Source: an uncultured Nitrospira sp. (GTDB taxonomy: Bacteria; Nitrospirota; Nitrospiria; Nitrospirales; Nitrospiraceae). Taken from it: a DNA stretch of 34,274 nucleotides. The notes below the pieces were generated by a model, which worked only from the letters and a program-made list of their open reading frames with translations, was not told the origin of the DNA and did no database searches. Shown here in pieces: positions 24,066 to 32,221 of this stretch. A program made the translations under genes and the position numbers. Each line of letters starts with the position of its first letter. Position 1 is the stretch's first letter. The stretch is from positions 1 to 34,274 of the forward strand of contig CAMLHQ010000035.1 in the NCBI GenBank assembly GCA_946479785.1, given 5' to 3'.

Positions 24066-25064
24066 CTAGCGAGCCACTCGGACAAGCACCTTTCCCATCG
24101 GTCCCTGGGACAATCGCGCGAATCCCCTTTTCACCTCTTCAAAAGGAACAACGCTATCCACCTGGGGACGTTGTCCCATAGCATCCAGTCGACCAACGAT
24201 CTCTTTCCATATCGCCTGTGCTGCCTCCGGCGATTCGTCTCCAACCGATACCCCGCCAACGCGAATGCGGCGGAACAACAGGCTTGCCGTGTTAAACTCC
24301 GGCACGGTTCCCCCGCTTCTGCCGACCACGCTGATCCGGCCGCCATAGCCGAGCAGCGTGATCACCTGATTCAGCAGAGCGCCTCCGACACTGTCGACAA
24401 TGATGTCCACTCGCTTCGGATTGATCCCTGCTTTTACGGCCTGTACCAAGTTCCTATCTTCTGGATCAAACACAAAATCAGCGCCGAGACCCTTCAATCT
24501 TCGGCGCTTCTCTTCACTTCGTGACAAGGCCACGACAGTGAGCGCCATCGATTTTCCAAGTAGCACTGAGGCCACGCCGACGCCGCCTGATGCGCCGGTC
24601 ACGAGGAGGACAGACCCCGCACGTGGGGGGGCCGCTGGCTCGTTCCACTGGGTCAGGGCTTGCCAGGCAGTCAGAAAAACCAACGGGGCGCCCGCCATCT
24701 CTTCGAGGGACCAGCCGGAGGGAATGCGAGTCAGACTTTCCATGGGAACGACGACTTTTTCGGCCAGAGTCCCCCATATGCCAACCCCCACGTCTGAGCG
24801 CAGAATGCCCACGGTCTCGCCTACCCGGACATTGTTCACGCCGGGCCCGACCGCCAGCACATCCCCGACGCCGTCACGTCCGAGAATGTGTGGCAGTGGC
24901 GGATGGGCCGGATACATTCCCTCTGCCAGAAAAGCGTCCGCGGGATTCAGCCCGGCCATTCGCACTCTCAGCAGCACCTGTCCCGGGCCCGGCTGAGGAT
25001 CCACCACCTCGCCAAGCCGCAGCGAGTCAACACCCTCCAGTGAATTCATCAGCCACGCGCGCAT
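24066..25064 (-). CDS. Quinone-oxidoreductase-like MDR family enzyme
   Basis: A 332-residue member of the medium-chain dehydrogenase/reductase superfamily. The N-terminal catalytic domain has GLNPADAFLAEGMYP and PHILGRDGVGDVLAVGPGV (about 39-77). The nucleotide-binding domain has LLVTGASGGVGVASV (about 154-168). The Cys and His residues that bind the catalytic zinc in alcohol dehydrogenases are absent, so it belongs to the zinc-free NADPH:quinone oxidoreductase branch. It would reduce a quinone or an alpha,beta-unsaturated carbonyl with NADPH. The start at 25064 has only a weak GGGA upstream. It is a single gene on the minus strand, divergent from the CBS-domain gene; the 286-base gap should hold both promoters. 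Confidence 0.85.
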   Translation of the reverse strand: MRAWLMNSLEGVDSLRLGEVVDPQPGPGQVLLRVRMAGLNPADAFLAEGMYPAHPPLPHILGRDGVGDVLAVGPGVNNVRVGETVGILRSDVGVGIWGTLAEKVVVPMESLTRIPSGWSLEEMAGAPLVFLTAWQALTQWNEPAAPPRAGSVLLVTGASGGVGVASVLLGKSMALTVVALSRSEEKRRRLKGLGADFVFDPEDRNLVQAVKAGINPKRVDIIVDSVGGALLNQVITLLGYGGRISVVGRSGGTVPEFNTASLLFRRIRVGGVSVGDESPEAAQAIWKEIVGRLDAMGQRPQVDSVVPFEEVKRGFARLSQGPMGKVLVRVAR

Positions 25065-25350
25065 AGCTTTTCGTTCCCTAGCACGGCTCCCTGCCTATCA
25101 CCGTAACGATCTCACATGTCCGTACGTATGATAATCCAGCTGCGTGTGGGATGCATGCCGCTCACCCGACGAAAAACCCATTGTGCTAGTTTGTGCGTAC
25201 TCGTCACGAGGCTCATGATCGCGCGTGCATTCCACAACATGGTGTCGACAGCGTGTACGATTTGAGGATACAGTGGTCGTCACGACATTGAGGTCGCGAG
25301 TTCTGACCGGCCATCCCGGAGGACTTGACCAAGGAAGGAATGGAGGAGAG

Positions 25351-26187
25351 ATGACGGCGCAGGCAGGGGGAACAGTCAGAGAATTCATGCATCGCTATCT
25401 GGAAGCGGTTCCTCAAGATACCACGATCGTAGCCGCTGCCGATCGAATGCAGGTTCGGCAGATAGGCTCCGTGCTAGTTGAGTCAATTGTGCCAAAACGA
25501 GGACTGTCCGGGATTGTGACGGAGACAGACCTTGTCCGGAAAGTGCTTGCAGTCGGACTGGACCCGACAGTCACAATGGTGGATCAGGTCATGGCCAGCC
25601 CGGTGTTGACGATCACCTCGGATCGTCCGATGCTGGAGGCAAGCCATCTGATGGAACGGCACCGTCTTCGGCATCTCTGCGTGTCCGACAAGGACGAGAT
25701 TGTCGGGATGATTTCGGTTCGAGACCTCGTCCGGCATTTTGTCGATGCGGAGGATGGGCCTGTGGACGCACTCAATGATGTGTATCGTCCGCTCAGCGTG
25801 CTCATGCAGACGACTATTGAAACAATCGACAGCGACAGCAACGTTCTGGCTGCGGCGTTACGCCTGGCAGAAAGACATGTCGGCTCTTTGCTGGTGGTTG
25901 AAGCAGGTGAGCTGGTCGGCATCGTGACAGAGAGCGATCTCGTCCGGAAAGGGCTGGCACTCAATCTGGACGCGCGCAGTACGCTCGTGAGATCCGTGAT
26001 GAACTCGCCACTGATCAGCATCGATATCAACCGCACGGTCCGCGATGCGAGTGAACTCATGGCTGAAAAACATATCCGTCACCTGGCAGTGAGGGAGCAC
26101 CACAAGATCGTGGGAATTGTGTCCGTGCGGGATTTAGTCAAGATGGTTTCCGTCAGAGACCGTCCGCGGTTCCTCCGGGAGAAATGA
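25351..26187 (+). CDS. Protein with four CBS domains
   Basis: A 278-residue protein made of four CBS domains, that is, two Bateman modules, at about 10-65, 75-125, 145-200 and 210-265. Each carries the pattern V-G-I/M-V/I-S/T-x-x-D-L-V, e.g. LSGIVTETDLVRKV, VGMISVRDLVRHF, VGIVTESDLVRKG and VGIVSVRDLVKMV. Such modules bind adenosine nucleotides and report energy state. There is no fused enzyme or channel domain, so it must act on a partner protein. GGAGGAG just before the ATG at 25351 sets the start and rejects a longer frame. It stands alone; the partner is unknown. Confidence 0.88.
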   Translation: MTAQAGGTVREFMHRYLEAVPQDTTIVAAADRMQVRQIGSVLVESIVPKRGLSGIVTETDLVRKVLAVGLDPTVTMVDQVMASPVLTITSDRPMLEASHLMERHRLRHLCVSDKDEIVGMISVRDLVRHFVDAEDGPVDALNDVYRPLSVLMQTTIETIDSDSNVLAAALRLAERHVGSLLVVEAGELVGIVTESDLVRKGLALNLDARSTLVRSVMNSPLISIDINRTVRDASELMAEKHIRHLAVREHHKIVGIVSVRDLVKMVSVRDRPRFLREK

Positions 26188-26228
26188 TTGAGGCAGCCCG
26201 GGGCGACACATCGAGACCACGGAGAGCA

Positions 26229-26471
26229 TCAAGCGGCAGGGAGACTCACCGCAAAGTCGCCATTGTTTTGGTACAGCAGACACACCGTTCCAGCTTGGGT
26301 AAGACGATCCACTTCTAGAACTACTTGATCCCAGTCGCAATCAGGGCACCTCTCCAAAAGCTCTTCCATATAACAAACCTTTTTCCGCTTTACCGTTTTC
26401 AGAATCCGGCTTCTGATGTCCGAATGCATGCCAGCCCGGCGAGGCGTTTTGGAGTGTAGCGCGGTGGCCAT
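26229..26471 (-). CDS. Small winged-helix-like hypothetical protein
   Basis: An 80-residue basic protein. Residues about 17-75 (DIRSRILKTVKRKKVCYMEE, then a helix with WDQVVLEVDRLTQAGTV and a final strand pair) have the helix-helix-helix-wing look of a small winged-helix DNA-binding domain. AAGGAGG lies five bases before the ATG and supports the start strongly. CPDC at 42-45 is a single Cys pair. No family name is recognised. It is a single gene on the minus strand, convergent with the CBS-domain gene, and could be a local repressor. Confidence 0.6.
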   Translation of the reverse strand: MATALHSKTPRRAGMHSDIRSRILKTVKRKKVCYMEELLERCPDCDWDQVVLEVDRLTQAGTVCLLYQNNGDFAVSLPAA

Positions 26472-26640
26472 AAATGCCTCCTTAGGTGAGGGGTCGACCT
26501 TACGCCGATTTCTCTCTCGCGCTACTAGTAAAGACCCGAGGTCAAAAAACCCTACTGTCTGTAGGAAACATACACCGGCAGAACATGTGGAGAGATTGAA
26601 CTAAACGAGGCGGTCAGAAGGGCTGAGAAGTCAATTCTGT

Positions 26641-27087
26641 CTAAGGCTTAGTTAGTTCGTTGATGACGTCTCGAAGGCGCTCTCTGTGTTCCTGTCCCAT
26701 TTGGTCGAATTGAACGCCAAATTGCCCATCTCCTGTCCAACGCACAAGAGCCTTTTGAATCTCGATAGGGAGCGCTTGGCCTGGTGGATAGAACTGCAGT
26801 CGTAGCTCTGCTCCTGATGTGGCCGGTGTCGTACTTTTCACCTTGCACCCACTCAAGGACACATCCTCGACCACCCCTTCGCCGGCCGTTGAATTATAAT
26901 AGGCGTACACCGCGTGCATGACGATCGGAAAGCGACCATCCTTGCGATCCTCAACCACAAGGCTCGCCACAAATCCGGCGAGCATGAAGACCGCCATGAC
27001 GACTTCTTGCTCGAAAACCAGAGCATCGCTAAAGGCCATTACTACTCCGACAAGACTAAATCCCACAAAAATTATCAACCGTCTCAT
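26641..27087 (-). CDS. Membrane-anchored PilZ-domain protein
   Basis: A 148-residue protein with two membrane segments (about 3-20 and 27-46) followed by a cytoplasmic PilZ domain. Both c-di-GMP contact motifs are intact: RKDGR (48-52, R-x-x-x-R) and DVSLSG (75-80, D-x-S-x-x-G). It should bind cyclic di-GMP at the membrane face and pass the signal to an unknown partner. The chosen start is MRRLIIF; an upstream in-frame ATG at 27150 has AGGG seven bases before it and remains possible. It is a single gene with no flagellar, pilus or cellulose gene nearby. Confidence 0.8.
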   Translation of the reverse strand: MRRLIIFVGFSLVGVVMAFSDALVFEQEVVMAVFMLAGFVASLVVEDRKDGRFPIVMHAVYAYYNSTAGEGVVEDVSLSGCKVKSTTPATSGAELRLQFYPPGQALPIEIQKALVRWTGDGQFGVQFDQMGQEHRERLRDVINELTKP

Positions 27088-27336
27088 CGTAAATGATCGC
27101 GTCGCCTTGAGTAGAGCTACGTGTGGGAGGGGGGAGCTATGGAGACGCATATGGTTGCCCTAGGGAGGAAAATCGCGAGGCTGGCTCCGAACGACACAAG
27201 TCTACCACTCGGGTATGTGGCGTCAACGGTGAGGATGGAACGAACGTTAAGAAAGGGGCGATAGCTCATCGGGTTCAGTCATGTGCGGCTGGTCACCCTG
27301 GTTCGCGTATTGCGCGCGACCTAGACAGGAGCACCT

Positions 27337-27555
27337 ATGAGAAACGCATCCTGTTTGCTGGCGTGTGCTCTCGTCACAGAGTTGGGCGGATGTCTTAGAA
27401 GGCACTCAGGCATACGCGCCGAGTACGTAACCGCGATGAAGGAGCTGCGTCCCTTGATAGAGGATGGGTTGGCATATGCCCAGTTTATCCTGCCTCCAGG
27501 GAAGCCCCTGTCAGCCAAAACGTACAAAAAACCCTTACAATTCCGATTGATATGA
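27337..27555 (+). CDS. Small hypothetical lipoprotein
   Basis: A 72-residue protein. The N-terminus (MRNASCLLACALVTELGGC) reads as a short lipoprotein signal with Cys19 as the lipidated residue, although the hydrophobic stretch is broken by Glu. AGGAG lies five bases before the ATG, giving good support for translation. The mature part includes an amphipathic helix (AEYVTAMKELRPLIEDGLAY). No family is recognised. A minus-strand frame overlaps it but lacks a ribosome site. Confidence 0.5.
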   Translation: MRNASCLLACALVTELGGCLRRHSGIRAEYVTAMKELRPLIEDGLAYAQFILPPGKPLSAKTYKKPLQFRLI

Positions 27556-27603
27556 CGGAAAAAATTGGTAGAATACGATTGGTAAAAGAGGATGTAAGTT
27601 GTA

Positions 27604-27792
27604 ATGCAAGCACCTGTGCTCACCAATTTTTATACGGCCACGCAGAATCTTCGCGAGGCCATGGAATGCGATCTGCCTCTTAATGACCTCGACCGAATTT
27701 GCCTCGAAAATTACATAGCCCTGCTCCAGATGACCTACATCGAGTGGAAACGACGGAATCGTGAACCGCCTGCTTATAGGTCTGCAGCTTAA
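27604..27792 (+). CDS. Small helical protein, paralogue of the one at 29381-29572
   Basis: A 62-residue protein predicted to be two helices. It shares with the protein at 29381-29572 the layout L-x(4)-hydrophobic...L-x(7)-L-E-N-x(5)-Q, that is DRICLENYIALLQMTYIEWK here against EQVSLENHVLIVQLALLQAK there. Two copies with good open frames in 2 kb argue that this is a real small family. A GAGGA lies about eleven bases upstream of the ATG, further than usual. The fold resembles a small helix-loop-helix partner protein. Its function is unknown. Confidence 0.55.
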   Translation: MQAPVLTNFYTATQNLREAMECDLPLNDLDRICLENYIALLQMTYIEWKRRNREPPAYRSAA

Positions 27793-27978
27793 AGATCCCA
27801 TCAGTTGTCTTGACTTCTTTTTGGCGACAACACTCCCTCAGTGACTTCGAAATGGACCGATGATCGCAATTCTCGACGGCGACACGCTGAGCCTATCCGG
27901 CTCAATGGCATCGAGAAGCGGACATCGTCTTGAGTCGACTGAGGTGCGAGGTGGGGAATTGTGTTGGACAAAAAGAGA

Positions 27979-28007
27979 ATGGGCCAGCCTTGCCAAGGCC
28001 AGCCCAT
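27979..28007 (-). terminator. Rho-independent terminator
   Basis: ATGGGC-CA-GCCTT-GCC-AAGGC-CA-GCCCAT is an 11-base-pair hairpin with a symmetric CA/CA internal loop. Reading the minus strand it is followed by TCTCTTTTTG. It ends the minus-strand gene at 28040-28366, 33 bases after the stop. Confidence 0.75.
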
Positions 28008-28039
28008 AACGAAGAGAACCCCGCTCCATGCCCTGAACC

Positions 28040-28366
28040 CTACTCAACCGAGTTGGCGAACCCACCTCTAGTTACTTCGACTCGAATGTGGTCCCCGACT
28101 TTCTTACTCCCATGCAATTTCTTAGTTTCATTGCTCACATAGACTTGCATCTCTTTGTCTTTGACCTCTTCTCCGCGGTAATTCGTGATGTATTCGTCGA
28201 CCACATACACGTTTCCATCTATTTTTTTCAGCTTCCCTTCGATAGTCTGAAAGGCCGGACCTGGACTGGTGTCTAGACCGGAATCTGAATCGGCAGCGTA
28301 TGCGAAGGTGGCTGCGGTAAACGCGAACATGATGGTGAGCGCAAGAATGGCCATCGGACTCTTCAT
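28040..28366 (-). CDS. Small exported hypothetical protein (OB-like)
   Basis: A 108-residue protein with a clear cleavable signal peptide (cut after AYA, near residue 25). The mature part of about 84 residues is beta-rich: FQTIEGKLKKIDGNVYVVDE, then MQVYVSNETKKL and a final strand IRVEVTRGG. This is the shape of a small OB-fold domain, similar in style to the repeats in the protein at 32222-33028 but with low identity. AAGGAGG six bases before the ATG at 28366 fixes the start. The gene has its own terminator, so it is a single-gene unit. The family is not named. Confidence 0.7.
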   Translation of the reverse strand: MKSPMAILALTIMFAFTAATFAYAADSDSGLDTSPGPAFQTIEGKLKKIDGNVYVVDEYITNYRGEEVKDKEMQVYVSNETKKLHGSKKVGDHIRVEVTRGGFANSVE

Positions 28367-28769
28367 CGCTGTCCTCCTTGGTTGTGGTGGAAAGGGAAAC
28401 GGACGGGAACATGCGGGGTCGGGTCTCATGAGACCGAAGCAATGAGCAAACTCAATGCCACTGCTGTTTCCACCTACGATTATGGAGAGACACTCTGCCG
28501 CTCTTTCGAATCGTCTGGATTTACGTACAAATGAATACGACGCAGGGACTTTACATCAGGAATACCGGCGTCCGCCGATCGCACGCAGGGAGACAAAAAA
28601 CGTCACTTGTAGTTCCATTATCCACCTATTCAAGCATCGGCAGCCGGCGAAGCCATATCTATCAGCTGCCGGACTGTCGCAGCCACAGTCAGATTGCGCC
28701 TCGGAATCGTGTGGAGTTTAATAGCGAGGAAGAAGCGGAAGCGGAGTCATGGTCAGTCCACTGTCCCTG
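28367..28769. other. Intergenic stretch without visible gene
   Basis: Plus-strand frames here have no ribosome site and no protein-like pattern. I see no hairpin with a T-run, no repeat and no RNA gene. It should hold the promoter of the small exported protein at its left end. Confidence 0.4.
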
Positions 28770-29363
28770 TCAATCTACTAGCCCATGCTCCTCTGCATAG
28801 CGAAAAAGATCCACCAGGTTGCGTAAACCTAATTTCTGCTGGAGTCTCGCCTTATAGGTGCTCACAGTTTTCCCATCGATGTGGAGTGTCTGAGAAATTT
28901 CTTTTCGGCTCATGCCTTTGGCAAATAGATTGAGCACTTGAATTTCGCGGTCTGACAGCACTGGCTGGGCCATGGCTTTGCCGGGCTGTTTGGCAGGCCC
29001 TCCCTGGAGCACCATCTTGACGGCTTCTATGAGGTCCAGTGGCGAACGATCTTTCGAAAGATAGGCGCTGGCCCCCGCACGCAATGCCCGTGCGGCATAT
29101 TGATCTTCAGAAAATAAGCTGAATACGATAACCGGAATATCTGGACGAGAGGCCTTGGCTTTCTTGATAGTGTCGAGACCATTTTGCCCTGGCAAATTGA
29201 TATCCAGGACGACAAACGCCCACGGGTGCCCGCAAATCTCTTGGAGGGCCCCCTGGTTGCCTGAAGATGCCTTCACGGCAATAGATGGAAACGCGCTTTG
29301 CAGCAGCTCCCTGACTCCCTCACGCACGATGGGATGGTCATCCACAACCAGCGCGTCTTTCAT
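28770..29363 (-). CDS. NarL/LuxR-type response regulator
   Basis: A 197-residue regulator. The receiver domain (1-115) has the acidic pair Asp8-Asp9, phospho-acceptor Asp54 (VVLDINLPG), Ser82 and Lys104. The LuxR-type helix-turn-helix (about 135-195) reads LSDREIQVLNLFAKGMSRKE, then KTVSTYKARLQQKLGL. It would bind DNA as a phosphorylated dimer and control transcription. No kinase gene is adjacent, but two NarL-family kinases lie within 7 kb on either side. There is no ribosome site before the ATG; a TATAAT lies eight bases upstream, so the message may be leaderless. The next gene upstream on the same strand is a 63-residue helical protein, 17 bases away. Confidence 0.92.
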   Translation of the reverse strand: MKDALVVDDHPIVREGVRELLQSAFPSIAVKASSGNQGALQEICGHPWAFVVLDINLPGQNGLDTIKKAKASRPDIPVIVFSLFSEDQYAARALRAGASAYLSKDRSPLDLIEAVKMVLQGGPAKQPGKAMAQPVLSDREIQVLNLFAKGMSRKEISQTLHIDGKTVSTYKARLQQKLGLRNLVDLFRYAEEHGLVD

Positions 29364-29371
29364 CAGGTCAA

Positions 29372-29399
29372 ATTATACCCTTAGATTCTTGCTTGTGCA
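29372..29399 (-). promoter_or_regulatory. Promoter placed for a leaderless transcript
   Basis: On the minus strand a perfect TATAAT (29377 down to 29372) follows TGCACA (29399 to 29394) at 16 bases. The predicted transcription start falls within two or three bases of the ATG at 29363. It overlaps the end of the upstream small gene. Confidence 0.45.
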
Positions 29400-29572
29400 G
29401 GCTTCTTATGAGCACTGTGTTTTGCCTGAAGGAGCGCGAGTTGCACAATAAGAACGTGGTTTTCCAGGGAGACTTGCTCGTCCTGTTCTAACTGCAGGCC
29501 TTCTCTTAATAGATCAGCCAGTTTTATACTGTACTGACTATAGCGTGTAAGAATGTCTTTTTTTGCAGGCAT
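29381..29572 (-). CDS. Small helical protein upstream of the response regulator
   Basis: A 63-residue protein of predicted helices with a Lys-rich tail. The L-E-N-x(5)-Q segment (VSLENHVLIVQLALLQAK) matches the small protein at 27604-27792. AGG about five bases before the ATG (within CTAGGTAGGT) serves as ribosome site. The stop lies 17 bases before the response regulator start on the same strand, so they may be co-transcribed. A helical dimer of this size could be a modulator of the kinase-regulator pair, but that is speculation from position. Confidence 0.6.
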   Translation of the reverse strand: MPAKKDILTRYSQYSIKLADLLREGLQLEQDEQVSLENHVLIVQLALLQAKHSAHKKPAQARI

Positions 29573-29729
29573 ACCTACCTAGGTATTGAGTTTATCGAGG
29601 GAATATATACGGATTGGGCATTTTGTCTATCAGCGATCGCCTACATTTCTGCCTTAGGTCAACTCTTGGGTACCTCTTCATGAGGTACGTGACTGCAGGA
29701 AGAGGACGAATCAATTTTGCTGTAGGAAG

Positions 29730-31616
29730 TCATGGAATGGGAGCGGGGCATATATTTTCGTGGTCGGCGCGTTTCTCGACGGAGAGCGCAACGGCATTCT
29801 TGAGAGAATGCCCCCGCAAATTTGAAGGACGTGCAGCCATGGCCTTCTCAAACGGCGCCAGCAGTCCAAGTGCATCTAAAATAGTCGGGGTGATGTCGAC
29901 CAGCGAAGCCTGACAGATCGTCGCGTGGGGATGGGTACCAGGATCGCTTCCTAGCGCAAATATGATGGGCACGGCGGACTCGGGGGCCCTTAGATGACCA
30001 TGATCGGAATGAAAATGCTTGTGATTGTCCTTCTTGAGTTCCTCAATGACACGCCATTCCTGCTTGTTGGCATAGGTCAATTGTTTCGACCGATCAGCCA
30101 AGAGAATGATATCCGGCGCGCTTGACGGGTCCCCTGACATATTGGAGGCCAGCCCGTTCACTCTTTCAACAGCCATGGGAAAGGTCGCTGTGTTGAGCGG
30201 ACTGTCCGCTACTTCAACGGGGGGCAGCAACTGGACACTCGAATCAGTAACGGTGTAGGGAATCACGACGTAGCGAGTGCCGGTGTGGTAGAGAACGGCT
30301 TCCGGCCCCTGGCCGTTCCTATGCAAGGTTAAGAGCAGATGCTCAAGCACGGGCCTGACTTCGTCGGCATAATTTGGCCGTTCACTCCATGGTCCATCTC
30401 TGGGTTTAAGATGAAGGCCCAGCGTGCCCCCGTTCAGGGTTGCCACCACATTGGCCTGGCTGGAGATTTCTCCCTCCTCCACCAGTCCCCACAGGGCCTG
30501 AACCTTTGACCAGACAGTCTCATTGATCAATGAAGGCTGTTCCAAGTTATAGGCCACTCCCTGCTTCTCGCTGAGTTCCTTGAAGACGACTTTGAGATCT
30601 TCGAAGCCGAGCGCTTCAACCCATCGCACCGGCGTATGGCCGTGGTCGGACGCGAGCACCAGCAGGGTATGTTGCCAGTCGGGGGTAGTGATGATGCCCG
30701 GCCATGCGATCGGATCGGTACGGACCGGCTCAGAGGTCGGGTTTTCAAAGTGATTGCGGGTGATAGCTGGATCCCCTGTGAAGAATTTGGCGATGAGACT
30801 ATCGAGGTGATCTAAATAGGCAAGGCGCGCCTCCTCGGCTCCTTTGCCTCCGACTCCTTCCCAGGACACATGTTCGACGTGATCTAATCCGGCGAAATAG
30901 AGCGTGAACACCGAAGGCAGAACGGGTGTCGGCAGCTCACGGCTCTTGCTGAATGTGTCGAGGACATGGACGGCTTCCCAGAGGGAATTTTCGTCCACGG
31001 CCTCACTGTGGTTGCGTTGGTAGCTCCAGAGTGTGTCGAAGTCCGGCTTCACTGCGAGGCTTCCGCGGGTCACCATATTATGCACCACGATGCTTTGGCC
31101 TCCGGCTGCTTTCACATATTCATGGAGTGTCTTTGTATGCAGATTAATATCGTCGGAGAAAAAGTTCTTATCCAGTTGAGCGCGAAGCGCATCAAGATGA
31201 TATTCGGTGTAATAGCGGGCGATTTCACGATCGCGAAAAAAGAGATTATTGCCGGTGATGCCATGCGCACCGGGGTAGACGCCTGTGAACATCGATGTCC
31301 ATGAGGGATAGGTAAAGGAGGGAAAGACGGTCGTGGCCTGTCGGACGGCGACGCTTTTGGTCAGGATGATTCCCGGCCCGTCACTGTTTACCCCAAGGAG
31401 ATCGTGTAAGCCGCCTTGTCGTTTGCCGCCAATTGTTTGCAGATAAGAGAGTAATGTTTCCTGCTTGAGGCCGTCGATCGCAATGATGATCACGTGGTCG
31501 ATGCGGTTAGAGTTCAGAGCGCCTGAGGGCTGTAGCGAGGCGGTCTTGGGAACTGTTGCGCAGCCGTATAGCAACCCGAGAAGGCTCACAAGCGCCCAGT
31601 AGAGAAGATAAGGCAT
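29730..31616 (-). CDS. Lipoprotein type I phosphodiesterase / nucleotide pyrophosphatase
   Basis: A 628-residue lipoprotein (LLYGC, Cys19) of the alkaline-phosphatase superfamily. Metal-binding sites are visible: AIDGL with Asp48, the LDHVEH block (about 263-268) and SDHGHT (about 341-346). The nucleophile should be a Thr or Ser within ATTVFPSFTYPSWTSMFTG (94-112), followed by VYPGAHGI. It would hydrolyse a phosphodiester or phosphomonoester substrate in the periplasm; whether nucleotides, phospholipids or others cannot be told. The start at 31616 has no ribosome site, and a strong hairpin lies 20-45 bases upstream, between it and the PepSY gene. Its length is greater than simple family members, with an extra region at about 400-560. 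Confidence 0.85.
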   Translation of the reverse strand: MPYLLYWALVSLLGLLYGCATVPKTASLQPSGALNSNRIDHVIIIAIDGLKQETLLSYLQTIGGKRQGGLHDLLGVNSDGPGIILTKSVAVRQATTVFPSFTYPSWTSMFTGVYPGAHGITGNNLFFRDREIARYYTEYHLDALRAQLDKNFFSDDINLHTKTLHEYVKAAGGQSIVVHNMVTRGSLAVKPDFDTLWSYQRNHSEAVDENSLWEAVHVLDTFSKSRELPTPVLPSVFTLYFAGLDHVEHVSWEGVGGKGAEEARLAYLDHLDSLIAKFFTGDPAITRNHFENPTSEPVRTDPIAWPGIITTPDWQHTLLVLASDHGHTPVRWVEALGFEDLKVVFKELSEKQGVAYNLEQPSLINETVWSKVQALWGLVEEGEISSQANVVATLNGGTLGLHLKPRDGPWSERPNYADEVRPVLEHLLLTLHRNGQGPEAVLYHTGTRYVVIPYTVTDSSVQLLPPVEVADSPLNTATFPMAVERVNGLASNMSGDPSSAPDIILLADRSKQLTYANKQEWRVIEELKKDNHKHFHSDHGHLRAPESAVPIIFALGSDPGTHPHATICQASLVDITPTILDALGLLAPFEKAMAARPSNLRGHSLKNAVALSVEKRADHENICPAPIP

Positions 31617-31635
31617 GAGAAGAGGATCTCACAGC

Positions 31636-31661
31636 GAGCGGCCACCAGAAGGTGGCCGCTC
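31636..31661 (-). terminator. Strong perfect hairpin between PepSY and phosphodiesterase genes
   Basis: GAGCGGCCACC-AGAA-GGTGGCCGCTC is an 11-base-pair perfect stem with a tetraloop. It lies 15 bases after the PepSY stop and 19 bases before the next start. No T-run follows, so it may act as a partial terminator or as a message-stabilising structure. Confidence 0.6.
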
Positions 31662-31676
31662 ATTATCGCGGCGGAG

Positions 31677-31958
31677 CTACTTAGTGGTATGAACTTTTCC
31701 CGTCTGGGCATCGACGTAGACATGACGCGTTTTGTTCTGCGAGTCGATGATCTCAATTTTGTAGACGACGCGCCCATCGTCTTTTCCCATATTGACTTCA
31801 ACTGGCTTGCCAGGCACCTGCAGCTCGGCAGTCTTGATGGCTTCAACCATGCTGACGGTGGCTTTTTCACTGAGTGTCTTCTCCGATTCGAAGAGTGCCC
31901 ACGCGGGCACAACGCTTAATGCAGTTAAGAGCACAGCTCCTGTCATGATCTTCATCAC
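31677..31958 (-). CDS. Exported PepSY-domain protein
   Basis: A 93-residue exported protein with a signal peptide (cut near PAWA, residue 21) and one PepSY domain: VSMVEAIKTAELQVPGKPVE, then YKIEIIDSQNKTRHVYVDAQTGKV, which ends in the typical D-x-x-T-G-K-V. Single PepSY domains of this kind are thought to inhibit or sense proteases or bind metal in the periplasm. AAGGAGG precedes the double ATG; either Met may be used. It is followed by a strong hairpin and then the phosphodiesterase gene. Confidence 0.85.
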   Translation of the reverse strand: MMKIMTGAVLLTALSVVPAWALFESEKTLSEKATVSMVEAIKTAELQVPGKPVEVNMGKDDGRVVYKIEIIDSQNKTRHVYVDAQTGKVHTTK

Positions 31959-32221
31959 ATCCTCCTTAGCAGAATAGGTTGATGGCTCCAGAACACGCCT
32001 ATGGCCAAAATACTAAGTAACCAGCGGTATCCTTACTTCTCACATGTTTTTGAGGTGGGTTATGCTCGGAGTGCCCCGAGTCCGCAGGACCGTCGCCCCC
32101 AGTACACGTAGAAGGCCGGCGTCATTAGCATGGGTTTTTCACCCGACGGCGCCTATGTTTGTGCAAACAATCTATTTTGAGCCTCTCTGTGCTACGGCGC
32201 TAGTGATCGTACAGTGGCTGT

